From the NCBI GenBank assembly GCA_905205195.1, contig CAJLCS010000019.1, forward strand, positions 1 to 33,067: a stretch of 33,067 nucleotides of DNA, written 5' to 3'. The translations under genes and the position numbers were made by a program. The notes below the pieces were generated by a model. That model ran no database searches. It saw only the letters and a list, made by a program, of their open reading frames with translations, and was not told the origin of the DNA. Shown here piece after piece: positions 1-7,700 of the stretch (positions within the stretch are counted from its first letter, which is position 1; each line of letters begins with the position of its first letter). The DNA is from an uncultured Eubacteriales bacterium (GTDB lineage Bacteria > Bacillota > Clostridia > Oscillospirales > Oscillospiraceae).

Positions 1-1
1 C

Positions 2-481
2 GCTCAGTTCGCGGCTGCCGGTAAGGAGACCAAGAAGAAGAGCCTCTCCGAGATTGCAATGAGCTACGGCTACATCTACGTCGCGCAGGTCGCCATGGGC
101 GCCAACCCGGCCCAGACCATCAAGGCCATCACCGAGGCCGAGGCCTACAACGGCCCGTCCCTCATCATCGGCTACGCCCCCTGCGAGATGCACTCCATCA
201 AGGGCGGCATGACCAACTGCCAGGCCGAGATGAAGAAGGCTGTCGAGTGCGGCTACTGGAACCTGTTCCGGTTCGATCCCTCCAAGGAAACCGGCAAGTT
301 CACGCTGGACTCCAAGCCCCCGAAGGGCGGCTATCAGGAGTTCCTGATGAACGAGGCCCGCTACAGCCGTCTGACCCGGGAGTTCCCGGAGCGTGCCACC
401 GTCCTGTTCGCGCAGAACGAGGCCGCTGCCAAGGAGCGCTACGAGCACCTGCTGAAGCTGGTCGAAATGTACAAGGACTGA
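2..481 (+). CDS. nifJ: Pyruvate:ferredoxin (flavodoxin) oxidoreductase, C-terminal part (5' truncated)
   Basis: This is the last 159 codons of a large PFOR; the reading frame is open from base 2, so the gene begins outside the window. PFOR converts pyruvate and CoA to acetyl-CoA, CO2 and reduced ferredoxin in the cytoplasm, the usual anaerobic route in Clostridia. The visible part is the end of the thiamine-pyrophosphate-binding domain: the stretch reading SYGYIYVAQVAMGANPAQT, then SLIIGYAPCEMH, whose cysteine is conserved in the family and probably a ligand of the proximal 4Fe-4S cluster, then NCQAEMKKAVECGYW. The ATG at 59 is internal and is not a start. A strong hairpin with a T-tract follows the TGA at 479-481. 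Identity is confident; the gene symbol follows common usage, and porA or por would serve equally. Confidence 0.93.
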   Translation, partial: AQFAAAGKETKKKSLSEIAMSYGYIYVAQVAMGANPAQTIKAITEAEAYNGPSLIIGYAPCEMHSIKGGMTNCQAEMKKAVECGYWNLFRFDPSKETGKFTLDSKPPKGGYQEFLMNEARYSRLTREFPERATVLFAQNEAAAKERYEHLLKLVEMYKD

Positions 482-501
482 TTCCGGTCCCAGGAAACAC
501 G

Positions 502-531
502 ATCCCGCCCCTGAGAAGGGGCGGGATTTTT
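502..531 (+). terminator. Intrinsic terminator after PFOR
   Basis: A perfect 10-bp stem (ATCCCGCCCC / GGGGCGGGAT) with a 6-base TGAGAA loop is followed by five T. It sits 20 bases after the PFOR stop. The T-tract runs directly into the AAGGAGGA ribosome binding site of the next small gene. Confidence 0.88.
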
Positions 532-542
532 AAGGAGGAGCC

Positions 543-698
543 ATGAACTGCACGGTCATCGATATCCGCGGCGACTACGCCGACGTCCGCTACGACGACA
601 CCGGCATTGTGTCCCAGGTGGCGCTGGCGCTGCTGCCCTTCGGCATCGACGTGGGGGATCGCCTGAAATTCGAAAACTACGAATTTACCCGGGAATAG
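543..698 (+). CDS. Small DUF3006-like protein, 51 aa
   Basis: This short gene has an excellent ribosome binding site (AAGGAGGA at 532-539) three bases before the ATG. The 51-residue product is acidic and begins MNCTVIDIRGDYADVRYDD, with a later ALALLPFGIDVGDRLKFEN. The order beta-strand, GDYA, acidic turn, then LLP...GD resembles the small DUF3006 family, whose function is unknown; the family call is from recall. There are no membrane segments and no cysteine cluster. It lies between the PFOR terminator and a bidirectional terminator. No promoter fits in the 61-base gap, so it is probably expressed by read-through of the PFOR transcript. The good start site and the flanking hairpins make it likely to be a real gene. 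Confidence 0.72.
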   Translation: MNCTVIDIRGDYADVRYDDTGIVSQVALALLPFGIDVGDRLKFENYEFTRE

Positions 699-709
699 TC
701 CCCCCCATA

Positions 710-750
710 AAAGTCGCCCCGATCCGCGCTTGTCGGATCGGGGCGACTTT
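710..750. terminator. Bidirectional terminator between DUF3006-like gene and AI-2E permease
   Basis: A perfect 16-bp stem has arms 710-725 and 735-750 and a 9-base loop. Its AAA/TTT ends give short T-runs in both directions. It lies just past the small plus-strand gene and touches the stop codon (750-752) of the minus-strand permease gene, so it can end both transcripts. Confidence 0.82.
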
Positions 751-2009
751 CATTGACGGTTCTGATTCTGCGTTTCCGCAGCATTTTTTTCACGCTTCTG
801 GCGAAGCTCTTCCCGTTTTTCCTTAAAACGGGAGGAAAGGTCCGGCGGCTGATTGGTCAGCTTTTCCGGATCGATTTGCCGCAGCGTCAGGCGCTTCACG
901 GTGATCTCCTTCAGCAGCGCGTACAGCACCGACGTGAACGGAATCATAAACAGCATTCCACCGACACCGCCCAGCTGCCCGCCGACGGTCACCGCCATCA
1001 GCACCCACATGCCCGGCAGCCCGATGGACGTGCCGACCACCTTGGGATAAATGGCGTTGTTCTCAATCTGCTGCAAAATCTGGAAGACCACAATATAAAT
1101 CAGCGCCTTCAGCGGGCTTTCCACCAGAATGAACAGGGCGCCCACCAAGCAGCCCACAAAGGCGCCTACCATGGGTACCAGCGCCGTCACCGCCACGATG
1201 ACGCTGACCAGCGGCACAAAGGGCAACCGCATGATAAACATGGTCACGGCAAACATGGAGCCGAGAATCACCGCCTCCACGCACTGGCCGGAAATGAAAT
1301 TGGAAAAGGTCCGGTTCGCCATCCGCAGAATCCGCACCGTCTCGTCGCAGACATGCTCCGGCAGGAAGGCATATAGCATCCGCCGGGCCTGGCGGGCCAG
1401 CGATTCCTTATTTCCCAGGGAATACAGGGCGAAAACAATGCTGATCAGCGCATCCACAATGGCGGAGGAAACCGATCCGATGGCCGTTACCGTGCTGTTG
1501 ACGATGGTCGTCAGGCTGGTTCCCACAATATCGAAGAATTTCTGGGCCAGCACGGAAATATCCAGCGTTTCGATGTTGGTGTTGTCCACCAGCCACTGCC
1601 AGACCTCCGGGTATTCCTCCAGAAGGCCCGCGATGGCCGTCCGGGTCCGGCGGAAGAAATCGGGCAGAGACGCGATCAGGGACCCGATGGTCTTTTCCAG
1701 CTGGGGAATCAGCAGGGTGAACACCAGCGCCAGCACCAGCACAATGGCCGCAAAGGTCAGGAAAATCGCGCAGAAGCGCCGCAGTGCAGGCCGTTTGATG
1801 CCCTTCAGTCCCCGCTCGATGCCCCGCATGGGCACGTTGAGGATAAAGGCAATGGCGGCACCCACCACAAAGGGAGCCGTAATCCGGCGCAGGGCGGAAA
1901 ACACGGCGTTGACCCGCTCCGTCTCGTGCAAAAACCAATACAGCAGAATACATCCGGCCACGCCCAAAAAGATGCTTCGTATTGTCCGTTTGCTGAATTC
2001 CACGCACAT
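750..2009 (-). CDS. AI-2E family transporter (PerM/YdiK-type permease)
   Basis: The 419-residue product is an integral membrane protein with the layout of the AI-2E/PerM exporter family: two hydrophobic helices near the N terminus (about 13-27 and 43-60), a long central amphipathic region, and a cluster of membrane helices in the C-terminal half (about 240-360). The family-typical glycine/proline-rich stretch VGTSIGLPGMWVLMAV is present near 325-340. The C-terminal 35 residues are hydrophilic and rich in K, E, R and Q. Members have been linked to autoinducer-2 or other small-molecule export, or to Na+/H+ exchange, so the substrate here is unknown. The ATG at 2009 follows a GGGGAG site. The gene appears monocistronic, with its own extended -10 promoter and a terminator at its stop codon. 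Confidence 0.88.
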   Translation of the reverse strand: MCVEFSKRTIRSIFLGVAGCILLYWFLHETERVNAVFSALRRITAPFVVGAAIAFILNVPMRGIERGLKGIKRPALRRFCAIFLTFAAIVLVLALVFTLLIPQLEKTIGSLIASLPDFFRRTRTAIAGLLEEYPEVWQWLVDNTNIETLDISVLAQKFFDIVGTSLTTIVNSTVTAIGSVSSAIVDALISIVFALYSLGNKESLARQARRMLYAFLPEHVCDETVRILRMANRTFSNFISGQCVEAVILGSMFAVTMFIMRLPFVPLVSVIVAVTALVPMVGAFVGCLVGALFILVESPLKALIYIVVFQILQQIENNAIYPKVVGTSIGLPGMWVLMAVTVGGQLGGVGGMLFMIPFTSVLYALLKEITVKRLTLRQIDPEKLTNQPPDLSSRFKEKREELRQKREKNAAETQNQNRQ

Positions 2010-2035
2010 CTCCCCTTTCCAGCGTCGCTATGTTC

Positions 2036-2041
2036 ATTATA
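2036..2041 (-). promoter_or_regulatory. Extended -10 promoter for AI-2E permease
   Basis: On the minus strand the bases read TGTTATAAT, a perfect TATAAT with the TGn extension, 26 bases before the ATG at 2009. No good -35 is seen at the expected distance, as is usual for extended -10 promoters. Confidence 0.6.
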
Positions 2042-2164
2042 ACAGGTTTCCGCAAAAAAGCTAGCTTCTCTTGCCCCTTTTCCAAAAGTTTTCCGGCTGC
2101 GGTTCTACCCAGTCCCCCGGACACATAGGATTTTCCAGCAGCACACAGCATCGGAGGGGATCTT

Positions 2165-2416
2165 ATGGCTGAAACCACGGAGGAGCGCGCCTGCGAATTG
2201 GCTGTGTACATGATCGAAACCGGGGCCACCGTCCGGCGTACGGCACAGAAGTTCGGCATTTCCAAATCCACGGTCCACAAGGACTTGTCCCAACGTCTGC
2301 CCCAGTGCAACCGGCTGCTTTACGAGCAGGTCCGGGCCGTACTGGACCGAAATAAAGCCCAGCGCCACATCCGCGGCGGCATGGCCACGCGGAAAAAATA
2401 CAAAGGCACCGTTTAA
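2165..2416 (+). CDS. spoIIID: Sporulation transcriptional regulator SpoIIID
   Basis: An 83-residue DNA-binding protein. SpoIIID acts in the mother cell during sporulation as both activator and repressor, between the sigma-E and sigma-K stages. The helix-turn-helix is clear at about residues 21-45 (TVRRTAQKFGISKSTVHKDL), followed by a basic C-terminal region (KAQRHIRGGMATRKKYKGT) that in the family adds DNA contacts. It is slightly shorter than the roughly 93-residue Bacillus protein. The ATG follows a GGAGGGGA site. I saw no convincing sigma-E type promoter upstream. A hairpin lies just after the stop. Its presence is strong evidence that the organism is an endospore former or descends from one. 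Confidence 0.96.
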   Translation: MAETTEERACELAVYMIETGATVRRTAQKFGISKSTVHKDLSQRLPQCNRLLYEQVRAVLDRNKAQRHIRGGMATRKKYKGTV

Positions 2417-2417
2417 G

Positions 2418-2456
2418 AATGGGCAGATGCGCGGCAAAACCACGCATCTGCCCATT
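2418..2456. terminator. Terminator between spoIIID and the convergent small gene
   Basis: A perfect 14-bp stem has arms 2418-2431 and 2443-2456 and an 11-base loop. It starts two bases after the spoIIID stop. The T-runs are short on both sides, so it may act from either direction. Confidence 0.72.
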
Positions 2457-2462
2457 TGCCCC

Positions 2463-2579
2463 TTATAAATCGTCCGCATCCTGCACCGGCTGCTCCTCCG
2501 GATGGATCGGCACCCCGGTGTAGCTGCCCTGCGGGTCCGTGGGACTCGGCTTCGGCCGCCGCGGCTTTTTTCCTGCCAT
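2463..2579 (-). CDS. Small conserved-looking protein, 38 aa (proline-rich, acidic tail)
   Basis: A very short gene. The product starts MAGKKPRRPKPSPTDPQG, continues SYTGVPIHPEEQPVQD and ends ADDL. The start is supported by a GGGAGGG ribosome binding site about eight bases upstream. The basic N terminus, the TDPxGSYTG core and the PVQDADDL end match a pattern I recall from unannotated small proteins in many Clostridia genomes; no function is known to me. There is no membrane segment and no secretion signal, and the composition suggests a disordered peptide. It is convergent with spoIIID, sharing the hairpin at 2418-2456, and divergent from rlmH. It is easily missed by gene finders with a length cutoff. 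Confidence 0.7.
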   Translation of the reverse strand: MAGKKPRRPKPSPTDPQGSYTGVPIHPEEQPVQDADDL

Positions 2580-2635
2580 CAGGCATCCCTCCCACGGTCA
2601 GGCTGCCCGGAAAACCGGCCGGTCATTCGTTTTTC

Positions 2636-2664
2636 TTGAAAATTCCCCGGTTTCATGGTAATAT
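2636..2664 (+). promoter_or_regulatory. Promoter for rlmH
   Basis: TTGAAA (2636-2641) and TAATAT (2659-2664) are separated by 17 bases, upstream of the rlmH start at 2685. An overlapping TATACT at 2662 could serve as an alternative -10. Confidence 0.6.
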
Positions 2665-2684
2665 ACTGCCATGGAGGCGAGACT

Positions 2685-3167
2685 ATGTTTGAAATCACGC
2701 TGATCACCGTGGGAAAACTCAAGGAAAAATTCTATCTCTCCGCCGCGGAGGAATACCGAAAGCGCCTTGGCGCCTACTGCCGGTTCCGGATGGTGGAGCT
2801 GCCCGAATACCGGCTGCCTGACAGTCCCTCCGACGCGGAAATCGCCGCCGGGCTGGAAAAAGAGGCGGATCAGATTCTGGACCACCTGCCCAAGGGCTGC
2901 TGGTTCTGCGTGCTGACGCCGGAGGGAAAGGAGCTGAGCAGCGAAGCCTTCGCCGAAAAGCTCCGCCAGGTGAAGCTGTCCGGCAAAAGCAGCGCCTGCT
3001 TTCTCATCGGCTCCTCCTTCGGCATGGCTCCCCGGGTCAAGGCAGCAGCGGACTTTCGCCTGTCCATGGGTCCCATGACCTTCCCCCATCATCTGGCCCG
3101 AATCATGGTGCTGGAGCAGCTCTACCGGGCCGAGGCCATTCAGGCAGGGAGCAAATATCACAAGTAA
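2685..3167 (+). CDS. rlmH: 23S rRNA (pseudouridine-1915-N3)-methyltransferase RlmH
   Basis: A 160-residue SPOUT-class methyltransferase that methylates pseudouridine 1915 in helix 69 of 23S rRNA on assembled ribosomes. It starts MFEITLITVGKLKEKF and ends with the family hallmark region MTFPHHLARIMVLEQLYRA followed by a terminal KYHK. The SAM-binding loop reads FLIGSSFGM, where many family members have IGGS or IGGA. The ATG at 2685 is chosen because it has GGAGG seven bases upstream and gives the usual length; an in-frame ATG at 2655 would overlap the promoter -10. Its stop codon directly abuts the stop codon of convergent rsmE. Confidence 0.96.
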   Translation: MFEITLITVGKLKEKFYLSAAEEYRKRLGAYCRFRMVELPEYRLPDSPSDAEIAAGLEKEADQILDHLPKGCWFCVLTPEGKELSSEAFAEKLRQVKLSGKSSACFLIGSSFGMAPRVKAAADFRLSMGPMTFPHHLARIMVLEQLYRAEAIQAGSKYHK

Positions 3168-3899
3168 TCAGAATTCCCCGGCGGCATACATCACCACCGA
3201 CAGGGCGCACAGCGGTGCCGTCTCGCAGCGGAGAATCCGCTTGCCCAGCGTGCAGATCCGGAACCCCGCCTGCCGGGCCTGCAGGACCTCCTCTTCCGAC
3301 AATCCGCCCTCCGGGCCGGTCAGCAGGCTGACGGAGGTCAGGCCGCCCTGTTCCAGCGCCATGTGCAGCGTCACCGCGTCCTCTTTTTCGTAAAAAAGCA
3401 GCGGCAGCGCCGCCTGCGCCCCCCGGCGCAGCGCGTCCTCGTAACGGCTGAGCACCACCACCTCCGGAATCCGGCCCCGTCCGGACTGCTCCGCCGCAGC
3501 GGCGGCGATTTTCTGCCACCGCTCGGCCTTTTTCCGCAGGCTTTTTTCGTCCGGCCGGGAAACACACCGGCCGGAGGGGAACGCCACGATTTCGTAAGCC
3601 CCCAGCTCCGTAGCCTTCTGGATGACGTGCTCCAGCTTATCCCCCTTGGGATAGGCCATATACACGCTGACCTGTACCGCCGGCTCCGACGCGCTGGGCT
3701 GCCGTGGCCCTGCCGCAAGTGTCAGGGTTCCGTCGCCGATCTGCCGGACGGTGCAGATCCGCTCCCAGCCTGCGCCGTCGCACAGCGCCACCGTCTCGCC
3801 CTCCCGCAGCCGCAGCACCCGGGCATGGGCGGCGTTTTCGCCGGTGAGCACCGGCACATCGGCGCAAAGCTCCTGCGCCGTCACAAAAAAACGTGTCAT
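3168..3899 (-). CDS. rsmE: 16S rRNA (uracil-1498-N3)-methyltransferase RsmE
   Basis: A 243-residue SPOUT methyltransferase that modifies U1498 in helix 44 of 16S rRNA. The N-terminal PUA-like domain (MTRFFVTAQEL to about residue 65) is followed by the knotted catalytic domain with the diagnostic LLTGPEGGLSEEEV and LGKRILRCETAPLCAL motifs, which form the SAM pocket. In many Firmicutes rsmE follows prmA, but here the upstream neighbour is a nucleoside phosphorylase gene 62 bases away, with a hairpin between. The start ATG has a purine-rich GGAAAGGAAAG leader. The gene ends back-to-back with rlmH with no intergenic base. Confidence 0.95.
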   Translation of the reverse strand: MTRFFVTAQELCADVPVLTGENAAHARVLRLREGETVALCDGAGWERICTVRQIGDGTLTLAAGPRQPSASEPAVQVSVYMAYPKGDKLEHVIQKATELGAYEIVAFPSGRCVSRPDEKSLRKKAERWQKIAAAAAEQSGRGRIPEVVVLSRYEDALRRGAQAALPLLFYEKEDAVTLHMALEQGGLTSVSLLTGPEGGLSEEEVLQARQAGFRICTLGKRILRCETAPLCALSVVMYAAGEF

Positions 3900-3924
3900 T
3901 TCTCTTTCCTTTCCCTTTGACGAA

Positions 3925-3956
3925 ACCGGCGACGCGCCAAAATGCGTATCGCCGGT
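3925..3956 (-). terminator. Possible terminator or attenuator between nucleoside phosphorylase and rsmE genes
   Basis: An 8-bp stem (ACCGGCGA / TCGCCGGT) is extended by an inner CGC/GCG helix. It lies 5 bases after the nucleoside phosphorylase stop and just upstream of the rsmE ribosome binding site. On the minus strand the following T-run is weak (TTTC), so it may only attenuate; the better T-run is on the plus strand, where no gene enters. Confidence 0.45.
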
Positions 3957-3961
3957 CTTTT

Positions 3962-4726
3962 TCAGCCCTTATCCTGCCGAATCAGCTGTTTCATGGCTTC
4001 CACCGCCGTGCGGATGGCGCCGGAGGTATCCTCGGTCATGGGCATTTCCATGCCCCGCTTTTCCCGCTCCTGATTCCACACCACATGGAAGCAGCTGCCG
4101 CAGCGGACGCCCAGCGTCGCCGCCACCACAAACAGGGCCGCCGACTCCATTTCGCTGGCCTTGACGCCCAACCGGCGCCAGGATTCCCATTTTTCCAGCA
4201 GTTCATAGGAAACCGGCGACTTTTCCGGCGCGTGCTGGCCGTAGAAGGAATCCTTGCACTGGACCACGCCGGTATGGACCCGGTAGCCCAGCGCCTCGGC
4301 GGCTTGTTTCAGCGCCGCCGTCACGCCGAAGTCCGGCACCGCCGGAAATTCGATGGGCGCGTATTCCAGCGACGTATGCTCAAAACGCACCGCGCCGGTG
4401 GCCACCACCAGATCGCCGGGCATGACATCCAGATCGATGCCGCCGCAGGTACCTACCCGCAGGAAGGTGTCCGCGCCGATGTTGTGCAGCTCCTCCATGG
4501 CGATGGAGGCCGACGGGCCGCCGATGCCGGTGGAGCAGACGGTGACCTTCTCCCCCAGCAGCGTGCCGGTGTAGACGTTGAACTCCCGGTTCATGCCGAT
4601 ATGGACGGGATTGTCAAAGTACGCCGCAATGGCCGCGCAACGCCCCGGGTCGCCAGGCAGGAAGCAATACCGCCCCACGTCGCCTTCGGCGCAGTGAATA
4701 TGAAACTGTTTTTCCGTATGCTGCAT
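3962..4726 (-). CDS. udp: Nucleoside phosphorylase, uridine phosphorylase type
   Basis: A 254-residue NP-I family phosphorylase that splits a nucleoside with phosphate to a free base and (deoxy)ribose-1-phosphate in salvage. The phosphate-binding motif LPGDPGR is at residues 23-29, STGIGGPSASIAMEEL is at about 65-80, and the nucleoside-binding KASEMESAALF lies in the C-terminal third. This arrangement fits uridine phosphorylase better than purine nucleoside phosphorylase, but substrate choice cannot be fixed by reading alone. The start at 4726 has AAAGGAG nine bases upstream and a near-consensus promoter that lies just past the end of polC. A weak hairpin follows the gene. Confidence 0.87.
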   Translation of the reverse strand: MQHTEKQFHIHCAEGDVGRYCFLPGDPGRCAAIAAYFDNPVHIGMNREFNVYTGTLLGEKVTVCSTGIGGPSASIAMEELHNIGADTFLRVGTCGGIDLDVMPGDLVVATGAVRFEHTSLEYAPIEFPAVPDFGVTAALKQAAEALGYRVHTGVVQCKDSFYGQHAPEKSPVSYELLEKWESWRRLGVKASEMESAALFVVAATLGVRCGSCFHVVWNQEREKRGMEMPMTEDTSGAIRTAVEAMKQLIRQDKG

Positions 4727-4755
4727 GGAAAGGTCTCCTTTACGATTCTGTTTGT

Positions 4756-4784
4756 ATCATACCATACTTTTTTCTCTTTGACAA
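4756..4784 (-). promoter_or_regulatory. Promoter for the nucleoside phosphorylase gene
   Basis: On the minus strand TTGTCA (4779-4784) and TATGAT (4756-4761) are 17 bases apart, 30 bases before the start codon. It begins nine bases after the polC stop codon, with no terminator between. Confidence 0.72.
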
Positions 4785-4793
4785 CCGGGACGC

Positions 4794-7700
4794 TCAGAAG
4801 AAGCTGACCTGGCTGGTATCCGGCAGATCCCGGAACGCCCCGGCGTCCTTCAGCATCTGAATGTGGGTCTTGGACACCTTGGGGCAGGCAGCCGCCACCT
4901 CCTCGATGGAAATGAAGCTCTTGCCCTTCCGGCCCTCCATCAGGTCCCAGGCCGCGCTTTCGCCCAGGCCGGAAATGGCCACAAAGGGCGGCAGCAGCTT
5001 GCCGTCTTCGATCAGAAACTTGATGGCATGGCTCTTGTACAGGTCGATAGGCAGAAATTCAAAGCCCCGGAGGTAGTATTCGTAGGCCACCTCCAGCGTG
5101 GTCAGCAGGTCGTCCTCTTTGTCGGTGGAATCCTCGTTGTGCTCGATGGCGTCAATGTTGGCCTTCACCGTTTCCATGCCCTGGGTCATCATCACGGCGT
5201 CAAAGCCGCCCTTCTGGCTCCGGCGGTAGAAATAGGCCGCGTAGAAAGCCAGCGGATAATAGACCTTGAACCAGGCAATCCGGAAGGCCATCATGACATA
5301 GGCCACGGCGTGGGCCTTGGGGAACAGGTATTTGATTTTCTTGCAGGAACCAATGTACCAGTCCGGCACGCCGGCGTCGATCATCTCCTGCTCTGCGCCC
5401 TCGGGCAATCCCCTGCCCTTCCGGACCGCCTCCATAATCTTGAAGGACCGTTTTTCCGGCATTCCGCAGGAAATCAGATACAGCATAATGTCGTCCCGGC
5501 AGCCGATGGCCTGATCGACCGTCGCCGTTTTGGAGGTAATCAGGTCCTTGGCGTTGCCCAGCCACACATCGGTGCCGTGGGAGAAGCCGGACAGACGCAG
5601 CAGCGTATCAAACCGGGTGGGCATGGTGTCCATCAGCATGCCCCGGGTGAAGCGGGTGTTGAATTCCGGAATGGCCACGGCGCCGGTGGGGCCGAGAATG
5701 GGATCGTCCTCATAGCCCAGCACCTTGGAGGAGGTGAAAATCGACATAGTTTTCTTGTCGTCCAGCGGAATGGTCTGGGCGTTGACGCCGGTCATATCCT
5801 CCATCATCCGGATCATGGTGGGGTCGTCGTGGCCCAGCATATCCAGCTTCAGCAGGTTTTCCTCCATGGAGTGGTATTCAAAATGGGTGGTAATCTGATC
5901 AGCATTGGGATCGTCCGCCGGATGCTGCACCGGGCAGAAATCCCAGATCTCGTTTTCCTGGGGGATGACCACCAGACCGCCGGGATGCTGGCCTGTGGTG
6001 CGGCGGACGCCGACGCATCCCGCCGCCAGCCGGTTTTCCTCCGCCCGGGAGGCCGTCAGATTCCGCTCCTGCAAGTATTTTTTCACATAGCCGTAGGCCG
6101 TCTTTTCCGCCACGGTGCCGATGGTTCCGGCCCGGAACACATGGGATTTTCCGAACATCTCCACGCAGTAGGCATGGGCCTTGGACTGGTATTCGCCGGA
6201 GAAGTTCAGGTCGATATCCGGCACCTTGTCGCCGCCGAAGCCCAGGAAGGTTTCAAAGGGGATGTTGAACCCGTCCTTGTCGAATTTCGTGCCGCACTTG
6301 GGGCAAATAGCGTCGGGCAGGTCCGCGCCGCAGCCGTAACCCTTGGGCACGTCAAAGGTGGTATACTTGCATTCCGGATTGGGGCACCGGTAGTGGGGCG
6401 GAAAGGAATTGACCTCCGTAATGCCGGACATATAGGCCACGATGGACGAACCGACGGAGCCGCGGGAGCCGACCAGATAGCCATGCTCCAGCGAATTCTG
6501 CACCAGCTTCTGGGCCGACATATAAATCACGTCGTAGTGGCAGCTGATGATGTCGTGCAGTTCCGTCTCCACCCGCTTGGTAATCAGCTCCGGCGGATTT
6601 TCGCCGTAGAGCCGGTGGAGCTTGCTGTACACCAGCGTTTTCAGATCCTCCACCGAGTTTTCGATCTTCGGGGCGAACAGATTGTGGGGCACGGGCCGCA
6701 ATGTTTCGCACATATCGGCAATCAGGTTGGTGTTCTTCACCACCACCTCGTAGGCCTTTTCCTCGCCGAGATAGGAAAACTCCTCCAGCATATTGTCGGT
6801 GGTCCGGAAATACAGGGGGTTTTCCCGGTCGCAGTCCTCAAAGCCCTTGGTCGCCAGCAGAATATGGCGGAAGATTTCGTCCTCCGGGTTCAGAAAATGG
6901 ACGTCGCCGGTGGCCACCACCGGTTTGCCCAGCTCCTCGCCCAGCCGGACAATGGTCCGGTTGAACTCCCGCAGCTCTTCCTCCTCCTTGACGATGCCCT
7001 TGGCCAGCATGAATCGGTTGTTGGCCAGCGGCTGAATCTCCAGAAAATCGTAGAACGACGCAATCCGCTTGAGTTCGTCATCGCTTTTCTGGTCCACAAT
7101 GGCCTGAAACAGCTCGCCAGCCTCGCAGGCGGAGCCGATAATCAGCCCCTCCCGCAGCTCCAGCAGCTCGGATTTAGGGATCCGGGGCACCCGCTTGAAA
7201 TATTTCAGGTTGGAATCGGAAATCAGGTGATACAGATTCCGCAATCCCACCTGATTTTTGGCAAACAGAATGATGTGCCGGGCATGGCGGTCGCCGATCC
7301 GGCCCTTGGACCGGAGGGCGGTCATGGCCGGGTTGATGGTCTGGAGGGTGTGGATGTCCATTTCCTCCAGTTTTTTCATCAGCCGGTCCATAATCAGGCC
7401 GCAGGTCACCGCGTCGTCCGCCGCCCGGTGGTGGTTGAAGTCCGGCAGGCTCAGGGCGTTGGATACCACGTCCAGCTTGAATTTGTTCAGATGGGGCATC
7501 AGATTCTGGGAGAGAATCAGGGTGTCCGCCGAGGTCAGCGTATAGGCAAGCCCCTGACGGCGGCAGGCCGCCCGGATAAAGCCCGTGTCAAAATCCGCAT
7601 TGTGGGCCACCACCACCCGGTTCCCCACAAACTTCAGGAATTCCGGCAGAATTTCCTCGATTTTCGGAGCGCCCCGCAGCATTTCGTCGGTAATGCCCGT

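Noticed and set aside
2100..2164. Possible sigma-E promoter for spoIIID (CATAGGAT at 2124-2131)
   Set aside because: The -10 matches only partly and no matching -35 is found at the right distance.
2655..2684. Upstream in-frame ATG for rlmH
   Set aside because: It overlaps the promoter -10 and lacks a ribosome binding site; the ATG at 2685 has GGAGG and fits the family.
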